From NCBI GenBank assembly GCA_028693085.1, contig JAQUWC010000017.1, positions 1 through 29,783 of the forward strand: a stretch of 29,783 nucleotides of DNA. The letters are read 5' to 3'. Source of the stretch: UBA5266 sp002411545 (GTDB taxonomy: Bacteria; Bacteroidota; Bacteroidia; Bacteroidales; WCHB1-69). Made by a program: the position numbers and the translations under genes. Positions 14,573 to 21,948 of this stretch are shown piece by piece (within the stretch, counting starts at the first letter, position 1; every line of letters begins with the position of its first letter). The notes under the pieces were generated by a model. The model did not search any database. It worked only from the letters and a program-made list of their open reading frames with translations, and had not been told where the DNA came from.

Positions 14573-16504
14573 ATGGATACGCTTACAGATAAAAATAAAA
14601 AAATGTTAATGGACCTTATTCAAGGCAATAAAAATGTAGACGTTGACAATCAACGTAGCACACTCAAAAGAGAAAAAATAAATAAACCTCTTATTTACGT
14701 AGGTGCCGGCACATGTGGATTAGGAGCCGGAGCTGCCGAAACCATCAATGCGATTAAAACGTATTTGAAAAATAAAAAAATCGATGCCGATATTATGGAA
14801 GTAGGTTGCATCGGTCTTTGTGCCGTTGAACCCATCGTGGACGTTCAGATGCCCGGAAAAAACAGAGTTTCTTTCCAAAAGGTTACTCATGATAGAGTAG
14901 AAGGCATTCTTGATCAAGCATTCTCCGCAAAATACAATGCCAAAGATCTGTTAGGACAAATTCAAATGGGAGCCTCCGAAAAATATAAGGATGTGCCCGA
15001 TTTTAATAAACATCCCTTCTTTGCAAAACAAAAAAGAATTGTGTTAAAGAATTGCGGCCTCATCAATCCGGAAAGCATTGATGAATATATTGCTTTTGGT
15101 GGATATGCCGGGTTATATAAAACCCTTACCAAACATAGCGGTGCCGATATTTGCGACATCATCGAAAAGAGTGGTTTAAGAGGAAGAGGTGGTGGAGGTT
15201 TCCCTACCGGAAGAAAATGGAGAATTGCCAATCAACAAGAAAGCAAGCAAAAATATTTAGTATGTAATGCTGATGAAGGTGACCCCGGTGCCTTCATGGA
15301 CCGTGCCGTTATTGAAGGCGATCCTCATCGTTTAATCGAAGGAATGGCTATCGCGGCTTATGCTATCGGTGCATCGGTGGGGTATATCTATATCCGTGCC
15401 GAATATCCTTTGGCAATCACGCGTTTGAAAATTGCCATCGAACAAGCTAAAAAACTTGGATTGTTAGGCGAAAATATTTTTGGTACTAAGTTTAGTTTTG
15501 AGTTAAAAATTAAGATGGGTGCCGGTGCTTTTGTATGCGGTGAAGAAACTGCTTTGATAAACAGTATTGAAGGTTTCCGCGGTATGCCTCGTCCACGTCC
15601 GCCTTTCCCGGCTGTCAGTGGATTATTTGGCAAACCTACCATTATTAATAATGTAGAAACCCTTGCCAATGTAGCTGAAATTCTTGTGATGGGTGCCGAT
15701 TGGTTCAGTTCTGTAGGAACCGAATCATCGAAAGGCACGAAAGTATTTGCTCTTTCAGGAAAAATAGTAAATACAGGTTTGGTTGAAATAGCTATGGGAA
15801 CCACCATTCGCACTATCATTTATGATATAGCCGGTGGTATTGCTAAAAATAAAAAATTCAAAGCTGTACAAATCGGAGGTCCTTCCGGTGGATGTATTAC
15901 CGAACAAAACTTAGATATTCCCATCGAGTATGAATCTCTTATTAAAGTAGGAGCCATGATGGGATCGGGAGGGTTGGTAGTGATGGACGAAGACAACTGT
16001 ATGGTTGATGTGGCTAAATTCTTTATGGAATTTATCCAACGTGAAAGTTGCGGTAAATGTATTCCTTGCCGCGAAGGCACTCGTCGTATGCTTGAAATTT
16101 TGGAAAGCATTACTTCGAAACCCGTTAACAGCGAAAAAGCTGCCCTCGAACGTATGAAAGGAATCATGCAATTAGAAAAATTGGCAACCGTCATTAAAGA
16201 CACTTCTTTATGTGCATTAGGTCAAACATCACCTAATCCTATTTTAAGTACCCTTAAATGGTTCAGGCAAGAATATGAAGAACATATTTTTGAGCGTAAA
16301 TGTGCTACTCATACTTGTACGGAGTTAAGGAAATTCAGAATCCTAACCGATAAATGTACAGGTTGTACGCTTTGTGCCAAGAAATGTCCTACCAATGCTA
16401 TCATCGGCACGAAAAAATCTCCTCATTTTATTGTGGATGAAAAATGTATCGGTTGCGGAACCTGTAAAGAAACCTGTAATTTTAATGCAATAGAAATGAT
16501 TTAA
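14573..16504 (+). CDS. hndC: HndB-HndC fusion: NuoF-like flavoprotein of trimeric [FeFe] hydrogenase
   Basis: A 643-residue cytosolic subunit that binds FMN and NAD(P)H and wires them to the hydrogenase. I start at the ATG at 14573, one base after the hndA stop, rather than an in-frame codon at 14543 inside hndA. Domains: an HndB-like thioredoxin-type [2Fe-2S] domain (about 35-130, GTCGLGAGA with C48 and VGCIGLC); the NuoF core with GRGGGGFPTGRKW, CNADEGDPGAFMDR (FMN/NAD site), GAFVCGEETALINSIEG; the [4Fe-4S] site ESCGKCIPCREGTR with a later TSLCALGQ; and a C-terminal two-cluster ferredoxin domain (CTGCTLCAKKC, CIGCGTCKETC). This matches HydB of Thermotoga-type bifurcating hydrogenases. Followed by hydA after 13 bp. 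Confidence 0.94.
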   Translation: MDTLTDKNKKMLMDLIQGNKNVDVDNQRSTLKREKINKPLIYVGAGTCGLGAGAAETINAIKTYLKNKKIDADIMEVGCIGLCAVEPIVDVQMPGKNRVSFQKVTHDRVEGILDQAFSAKYNAKDLLGQIQMGASEKYKDVPDFNKHPFFAKQKRIVLKNCGLINPESIDEYIAFGGYAGLYKTLTKHSGADICDIIEKSGLRGRGGGGFPTGRKWRIANQQESKQKYLVCNADEGDPGAFMDRAVIEGDPHRLIEGMAIAAYAIGASVGYIYIRAEYPLAITRLKIAIEQAKKLGLLGENIFGTKFSFELKIKMGAGAFVCGEETALINSIEGFRGMPRPRPPFPAVSGLFGKPTIINNVETLANVAEILVMGADWFSSVGTESSKGTKVFALSGKIVNTGLVEIAMGTTIRTIIYDIAGGIAKNKKFKAVQIGGPSGGCITEQNLDIPIEYESLIKVGAMMGSGGLVVMDEDNCMVDVAKFFMEFIQRESCGKCIPCREGTRRMLEILESITSKPVNSEKAALERMKGIMQLEKLATVIKDTSLCALGQTSPNPILSTLKWFRQEYEEHIFERKCATHTCTELRKFRILTDKCTGCTLCAKKCPTNAIIGTKKSPHFIVDEKCIGCGTCKETCNFNAIEMI

Positions 16505-16517
16505 TATAAAATTAGAT

Positions 16518-18245
16518 ATGAGTATTCAAATAGAAGTAAACGGAAAAAAATTAGAGGCATTTGAAGGCGAAACCATATTGACCGCTTTAAAAAGGAATGG
16601 TATCAGAGTTCCTACTTTGTGTCATATGAATGATTTTATCCCTTCCGGAGCCTGTCGACTTTGCGTTGTTGAAATAGTAGGAAACCCTAGATTAGTAAGC
16701 TCTTGCTCTTTCCCTGTTTCTGACGGGATGAAAATATTAACCAATTCACCCAGGGTCATCGAATCGCGCAAAACCATTATAGAACTCTTACTTTCAAACC
16801 ATCCTGATGATTGTTTGTATTGTATACGAAACAATAATTGTGAATTGCAAAGCCTTGCAAAAGAATATCACGTCATTGAAAGAAGAATTCACGGAAATAA
16901 AAACAGTTTTAAACTCGACCATTCCAGTACCAGTATCGTTCGCGATCCGGAAAAATGTATCCTTTGCGGAAGATGTGTACGCGTGTGTGAAGAAACGATT
17001 GGTGTTTCTGCTATCGAATACATTAACCGAGGCAGTAAAACCCTTATCGGTACCACTATGCAGAAAGGGCTTAACACATCGAGCTGTGTAAATTGCGGAC
17101 AATGTATTATGGTTTGTCCTACCGGTGCTTTGACGGAGAAAAATCAAACCCATATGGTACAAGATGCTTTACAGCAAAAAGACAAAACTTTAGTAGTTCA
17201 ATATGCCCCTTCAATTTCTGTGTCCATAGCCGAAGAATTCGGTATGGCTCCCGGTACGGACATCAATGGTTTGTTGAATGCAGCCCTTCGTAAGATGGGA
17301 TTTAAATATGTGTTCGACACTACTTTCGGTGCCGACCTTACCATTATGGAAGAAGCTTCGGAGTTAATACAACGCATTACGGAAGGCAAAACACTACCTA
17401 TGTTCACCAGCTGTTGCCCGGCTTGGGTGAAATATATTGAAGAATTTGCTCCTGATTTTATTGATAATTTATCTACTTGTAAATCGCCTCAACAAATGAC
17501 CGGTGCGGTTATCAAGAGTTATTTTGCTGAACAGTCTAATTTGAAACCCGAAGATATTATTTCGGTATCTATTATGCCTTGTACGGCGAAAAAATTTGAA
17601 ATGCAACGCGAAACTATGGGGCGTAACGGAGTGAAAGACGTGGATATAGCCATAACCACCCGCGAATTAATAGAATTGATACATTTACACGGAATAGATA
17701 TGAAAACTATTCAACCTGAAATTACCGATTCTCCCATGGGCGTTCGTAGTTCAGCAGGTAAAATTTTCGGTGCTACCGGTGGTGTAATGGAAGCTGCTTT
17801 ACGTACTGCTTATAAAAAGATTACCGGCGAAGAACTTGTTGATTTCAAAATCAATGCAGTGAGAGGATTCGAAGGAAGGAAAGAAGCTAAAATTAAAATC
17901 AACGATGATCTCGAAGTAGGAGTGGCTGTCATAAGCGGTTTGGGTAATGTAAGAGCATTGCTCGATGAAATTAGAAACGGCAAAAACGATGTTCATTTTA
18001 TCGAAGTGATGACATGCCCAGGAGGTTGTGTTGCCGGTGGTGGACAACGTATCGGTGTTGATAGATCATTCATCGAAGCCCGTACGAAATCCTTGTATGA
18101 CATCGACGATCGTGAAACCATTAAAGTATCGCATAAAAATCCCGAAATTATCGAGCTTTATGATAACTATTTTGGACACCCCTTGAGTCATAAAAGCCAT
18201 GAGCTCTTACATACTTGTTACATGGAAAGAGACGTCTTATTATAA
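16518..18245 (+). CDS. hydA: [FeFe] hydrogenase catalytic subunit, group A
   Basis: A 575-residue soluble enzyme for reversible 2H+ + 2e- to H2. Domains: N-terminal [2Fe-2S] plant-type ferredoxin (TLCHMNDFIPSGACRLCVVE, SSC), the His/Cys [4Fe-4S] domain (HPDDCLYCIRNNNCELQ), two [4Fe-4S] sites (CILCGRCVRVCE, CVNCGQCIMVCP), then the H-domain: L1 TSCCPAW with C299 and C300, L2 MPCTAKKFE with C355, L3 EVMTCPGGCVAGGGQ with C500 and C504, and the C-terminal small-subunit-like tail HPLSHKSHELLHTCY. Both the proton-transfer cysteine and all H-cluster ligands are present, so it should be active once matured. The final Pro of the L3 GGGQP motif is Arg. HydE, HydF and HydG are not in this window. Third gene of the operon. 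Confidence 0.95.
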   Translation: MSIQIEVNGKKLEAFEGETILTALKRNGIRVPTLCHMNDFIPSGACRLCVVEIVGNPRLVSSCSFPVSDGMKILTNSPRVIESRKTIIELLLSNHPDDCLYCIRNNNCELQSLAKEYHVIERRIHGNKNSFKLDHSSTSIVRDPEKCILCGRCVRVCEETIGVSAIEYINRGSKTLIGTTMQKGLNTSSCVNCGQCIMVCPTGALTEKNQTHMVQDALQQKDKTLVVQYAPSISVSIAEEFGMAPGTDINGLLNAALRKMGFKYVFDTTFGADLTIMEEASELIQRITEGKTLPMFTSCCPAWVKYIEEFAPDFIDNLSTCKSPQQMTGAVIKSYFAEQSNLKPEDIISVSIMPCTAKKFEMQRETMGRNGVKDVDIAITTRELIELIHLHGIDMKTIQPEITDSPMGVRSSAGKIFGATGGVMEAALRTAYKKITGEELVDFKINAVRGFEGRKEAKIKINDDLEVGVAVISGLGNVRALLDEIRNGKNDVHFIEVMTCPGGCVAGGGQRIGVDRSFIEARTKSLYDIDDRETIKVSHKNPEIIELYDNYFGHPLSHKSHELLHTCYMERDVLL

Positions 18246-18263
18246 TCTATTGAAACATTAGTG

Positions 18264-20249
18264 ATGGTCAATAAGCTCAAAGACGGATTAGTTTTCACCC
18301 TAAAAGATCGATGCCGGGTATGTTATACCTGTGTGAGAGAATGTCCTGTAAAAGCCATTAAAATTATCAATGGCCAAGCAGAGGTGATATCTTCCCGTTG
18401 TATAGGCTGTGGAAATTGCACCCGCGTTTGTAGTCAGAGTGCAAAAAAATATTTGGATAACACTAATGATGCCTTAGAATTATTACATGGTTCAAATACC
18501 AAAGTAGCCTGTCTGGCTCCTAGTTTTGCAGCCGAATTTACCGACATAAACGATTACCAATTGCTGATCGGAATGATCAAGCAATTGGGATTCGATTATG
18601 TGATGGATGTATCCTTTGGAGCTGACCTCGTAGCAAAAGAATACGATAAAATATATAGCAATAAAAACACGCCTCGTTCTATATCCACCGATTGTCCGGC
18701 CATCGTATTTTATGTCCGTCATTATGCCCCGGATTTAGTCGATTATTTGGCTCCTGTGGTATCGCCTATGATAGCAAGTATTAGGGTGGCTAAAGAATTA
18801 TACGGTGACAATATCAGTACGGTCTTTATAGGACCTTGTGTGGCTAAAAAAGCGGAATCAAGAGAAGTCGACGTTGTTCTTACATTTAAAGAATTGCGAA
18901 ATCTTTTCTGGCAAAAAAATATCTTTCCCGAAAAAATTAAACCTGCCGATTTTGATGGTCCCATTGGAAATAAATCTTCTCTTTTCCCTATTAACAGAGG
19001 AAAATTACATGCTGTTGACAGAGCCGACGATGTAAAAGTGGAAAACATCATTGTAACCTCCGGTCATAATAATTTCAAAGAAGCCATTAAGGAGTTTAAA
19101 GAGCATTCCGACAGTGATTTGCATCTTGAATTGTTGTGTTGTGAGGGTTGTATCTTAGGCCCTGGTATGACCAAAGACAAGCAACAGTTTCAGAAAACGA
19201 TCAATCTGAAACGTTTCGTGAAAGAGAAAGTGAAGAAATTGGATATGAAACAATGGCAAGCCGATATGAAAAGGTTTAAAGATTTGGATTTATCCCAAAA
19301 ATTTCAATCGGCCGATCGGCGTATTCCTTTACCTTCGGAAGAAGAAATTCAAAAGGTATTGTTCGATATGGGTAAAACAAGTTTGCAAGATCATCTGAAT
19401 TGTGGTGCTTGCGGCTATAATACCTGTATTGATCATGCGATTGCCATTGTAGAAGGTCTTGCCGAATCGGAAATGTGTTTGCCCTTTACCATAGAAAAAC
19501 TTCATAACTCCATCAAAGCGCTCAATATTTCGAACGAAAAACTGCTTTCGGCTCAACAAACCTTAAAGCAGACCGAAAAATTAGCCAATATGGGACAACT
19601 CTCGGCGGGAATTGCTCATGAACTGAACAATCCCTTGGGTGTTATTACAATGTATAGTAATATATTGTATGATGAAGTGCAAGATGAAACTATTCGGAAT
19701 GATTTAAAACTCATAGCCGAACAAGCCAATCGTTGTAAGAGTATCGTAGGTGGATTGCTGAATTTTGCTCGTAAAAATCAAGTCCGTTATAAAGAAGTAG
19801 ATATAGAAGAGTTTGTTAAAAACAGCCTTGAATCAATCATCGCTACCGATAAAGTTAAAATTTCCTTTAAATCCAATCTGAGTGATAAAATGGTAGAGGT
19901 CGATGCCGACCAATGGATACAAGTGATTACTAATTTGGAAAAAAATGCGGTGGAAGCTATGGGCGAAAGCGGTGGTGAATTGAGCATTACCCTTAATGGG
20001 AATGAAAACGAAGTGGAGTTTATCATTAAAGATACCGGATGCGGTATCCCTAAAGAAAATTTAGATAAAATTTATACTCCCTTCTTTACCACCAAACCCA
20101 TTGGCAAAGGAACTGGTTTAGGACTTCCTCTTATATATGGTATCGTAAAAATGCACAGAGGTCAAATCAATATAGAATCAAATGCCGACAAAACAAAAGG
20201 CCCGACAGGCACAACCTTTAAAATAAAAATTCCTAGAAAAAAAATATAA
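18264..20249 (+). CDS. Sensory [FeFe]-hydrogenase-like domain fused to a histidine kinase (group C type)
   Basis: A 661-residue soluble fusion; the ATG at 18264 follows a GTG at 18261. Domains: two [4Fe-4S] sites (C17, C20, C23, C27; C46, C49, C52, C56); hydrogenase H-domain with L1 STDCPA (C144), L2 GPCVAKKAE (C192), L3 LLCCEGCILGPG (C292, C296); a third Fe-S domain CGACGYNTC (C380-C388, C405); then HisKA LSAGIAHELNNPLG with H452 and an ATPase domain with NLEKNAVEAM, DTGCGIP and GKGTGLGLPL. The four H-cluster ligands are kept, but the proton-transfer Cys is Asp and the GGGQP loop is lost, as in HydS-type sensors. No PAS or membrane segment is seen. Known family members are putative H2 or redox sensors. 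It sits between hydA (18 bp) and two response-regulator genes (15 and 10 bp), making them likely partners. Confidence 0.92.
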   Translation: MVNKLKDGLVFTLKDRCRVCYTCVRECPVKAIKIINGQAEVISSRCIGCGNCTRVCSQSAKKYLDNTNDALELLHGSNTKVACLAPSFAAEFTDINDYQLLIGMIKQLGFDYVMDVSFGADLVAKEYDKIYSNKNTPRSISTDCPAIVFYVRHYAPDLVDYLAPVVSPMIASIRVAKELYGDNISTVFIGPCVAKKAESREVDVVLTFKELRNLFWQKNIFPEKIKPADFDGPIGNKSSLFPINRGKLHAVDRADDVKVENIIVTSGHNNFKEAIKEFKEHSDSDLHLELLCCEGCILGPGMTKDKQQFQKTINLKRFVKEKVKKLDMKQWQADMKRFKDLDLSQKFQSADRRIPLPSEEEIQKVLFDMGKTSLQDHLNCGACGYNTCIDHAIAIVEGLAESEMCLPFTIEKLHNSIKALNISNEKLLSAQQTLKQTEKLANMGQLSAGIAHELNNPLGVITMYSNILYDEVQDETIRNDLKLIAEQANRCKSIVGGLLNFARKNQVRYKEVDIEEFVKNSLESIIATDKVKISFKSNLSDKMVEVDADQWIQVITNLEKNAVEAMGESGGELSITLNGNENEVEFIIKDTGCGIPKENLDKIYTPFFTTKPIGKGTGLGLPLIYGIVKMHRGQINIESNADKTKGPTGTTFKIKIPRKKI

Positions 20250-20264
20250 AATTTAAATAATATT

Positions 20265-20663
20265 ATGGACATATTAAAAAATAAAACAGTTTTATTAGCT
20301 GATGATGATTTAGATATGATCACACAACTCACAATTCTCCTCAAAGGATTCGGTATGAATGTAGTTGCTGTTGAATCGCAGAAAGAAGCAGAAGAATTTA
20401 TTGAAACAAAAAAACCGGATATAGCTATTTATGATCTGATGATGGAAAACCTCGACAGCGGTTTCATATTAAGCTATAAAACAAAAAAGAAATACCCGGA
20501 TGTGCCGGTGATTATTGTAACGGCTGTAACTTCCGATACCGGTATGATGTTCGGTGTGGATACTGCAGAAGAAAAAAGTTGGATTAAAGCCGATCTTTAC
20601 CTCGAAAAAGGACTTCGTCCCGAACAGTTGAAATTAGAAATGACTAGATTATTAACTCCTTAA
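20265..20663 (+). CDS. Stand-alone response regulator (receiver only)
   Basis: A 132-residue receiver without output domain. Pocket: LLADDDLD, phospho-acceptor Asp57 in AIYDLMM, Thr in IIVTAVTSD, lysine in YLEKGLRP. Between the Thr and the Lys lies an extra 25-residue loop containing EKSWIKADLY, a variant of that in the receiver at 13450. It starts 15 bp after the hydrogenase-kinase and 10 bp before the receiver-kinase hybrid, so it is the most likely direct phosphate acceptor or shuttle between these two. No DNA-binding or enzymatic domain is present. Confidence 0.88.
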   Translation: MDILKNKTVLLADDDLDMITQLTILLKGFGMNVVAVESQKEAEEFIETKKPDIAIYDLMMENLDSGFILSYKTKKKYPDVPVIIVTAVTSDTGMMFGVDTAEEKSWIKADLYLEKGLRPEQLKLEMTRLLTP

Positions 20664-20673
20664 TTTGTGAATC

Positions 20674-21813
20674 ATGGCTAAATTGAATTTGTTGATTGTC
20701 GATGATGAACCCGGTATACGTTCGGGAATAAAAAGAATATTATTAGGTTTTTGTGTCGACTTTCCTTTTTTAGAAGAAGAGTTTGATTTTAATATTCTCG
20801 AAGCAGCTTCCGGCGAGGAAGCCATTGACATTATCGATAAAAATGCCATTGATATAGTCTTGCTTGACAACAAACTGCCCGGAATTGACGGCATTGAAGT
20901 CTTGGAATATATCAATAAAAAGCAATATGATTGTAACGTGATGATGATTACATCCTATGCTTCCCTCGATTTAGCCATAAAAGCCACAAACAACGGGGCT
21001 TACAATTTTGTGCCTAAACCATTCACCCCTCAGGAACTGAAAACATCCATCGAAGGTATAACCAAAAATCTATACCTCCGAAGAATGACAAAACAATTAA
21101 ATACGGTTGGAAAACAAATACGTTTTCAGTTCCTATCGGTGCTTTCACATGAACTTAAATCGCCTATTAATGCTATCGAAGGCTATTTACGTATTATGGA
21201 AGAACGTCAGGTAGGAAATAACCTCGACGATTATGAAATGATGATACAACGTTCCTTGGAACGTATCAAAGGAATGCGTACCTTAATCATGGATATGCTC
21301 GACTTGACACGTTTGGAATCCGGTAAAAAAGCACGTGATGTTAAAAAACTAAATCTGGTGTCATTGTTGAAAATATCGAGAGATACCATGAGCCCGATGT
21401 CCATCCAAAAGAATGTAAAGATTTTTATCAATGCAGAGCCCAACGAAATTTATTATTTAGCCGATCAGCAAGAAATAGAAATAATATTCAACAACCTTGT
21501 ATCAAATGCGGTAAAGTATAATAAAGATAATGGTGAGGTGAATTGTGTGATGAGAGAAGATGAACATTCCATCACTATATCCGTTTCCGATACCGGTATT
21601 GGTATGAGTGAAGAAGACATGTCGCGATTATTCCAGGAGTTTACTCGCATTAAAAACGAAAAAACAAAAGGCATCAGTGGTAGTGGTTTGGGTTTGTCTA
21701 TTATGAAAAAAATAGTAGAAGATGTGTATAGTGGTACGGTTACAGTAAGCAGCAAAGAAGATGAAGGATCCACTTTTACTGTTGTATTGCCTAAAATCAA
21801 TATTGTTGTTTAA
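20674..21813 (+). CDS. Receiver-histidine kinase hybrid
   Basis: A 379-residue soluble signalling protein with an inverted order: receiver first (IVDDEPGIR, phospho-acceptor Asp65 in LLDNKLPGIDG, Thr in ITSYAS, lysine in FVPKPFTP), then a HisKA helix pair FLSVLSHELKSPINAIEGYL with H159, then the ATPase domain (NLVSNAVKYN, SDTGIGM, GSGLGLSIMKKIV). No sensor domain or membrane segment, so its input is presumably phosphorylation of its own receiver, by the hydrogenase-kinase directly or via the small receivers. Its own output target is unknown. It is the last gene before the terminator at 21841. Confidence 0.9.
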   Translation: MAKLNLLIVDDEPGIRSGIKRILLGFCVDFPFLEEEFDFNILEAASGEEAIDIIDKNAIDIVLLDNKLPGIDGIEVLEYINKKQYDCNVMMITSYASLDLAIKATNNGAYNFVPKPFTPQELKTSIEGITKNLYLRRMTKQLNTVGKQIRFQFLSVLSHELKSPINAIEGYLRIMEERQVGNNLDDYEMMIQRSLERIKGMRTLIMDMLDLTRLESGKKARDVKKLNLVSLLKISRDTMSPMSIQKNVKIFINAEPNEIYYLADQQEIEIIFNNLVSNAVKYNKDNGEVNCVMREDEHSITISVSDTGIGMSEEDMSRLFQEFTRIKNEKTKGISGSGLGLSIMKKIVEDVYSGTVTVSSKEDEGSTFTVVLPKINIVV

Positions 21814-21840
21814 TATCTTCTACGTTTAAACACTTAAAGT

Positions 21841-21875
21841 AAAAAAAGCCGATGCTAAGCAATCGGCTTTTTTTT
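21841..21875 (+). terminator. Intrinsic terminator of the hydrogenase-sensor operon
   Basis: Arms AAAAAAAGCCGAT and ATCGGCTTTTTTT (13 bp, perfect) around an 8-base loop, with a T run. It lies 28 bp after the last stop. The A run on the other arm makes it able to work on both strands. Confidence 0.9.
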
Positions 21876-21899
21876 ATGTAATCGGCTGTAATTTATACT

Positions 21900-21931
21900 T
21901 AAAAAAAAAGAGGTTCCGCAGAACCTCTTTT
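21900..21931 (-). terminator. Intrinsic terminator of the second hydrogenase operon
   Basis: Arms AAAAGAGGTTC (21906-21916) and GAACCTCTTTT (21921-21931), loop CGCA. On the minus strand a run of about ten T follows the stem. It is 17 bp beyond the stop of the minus-strand hydrogenase. Confidence 0.9.
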
Positions 21932-21948
21932 CACATTATTTATTGATT

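Noticed and set aside
15388..16203. Long minus-strand open frames inside hndC
   Set aside because: Antisense shadows of the NuoF core.
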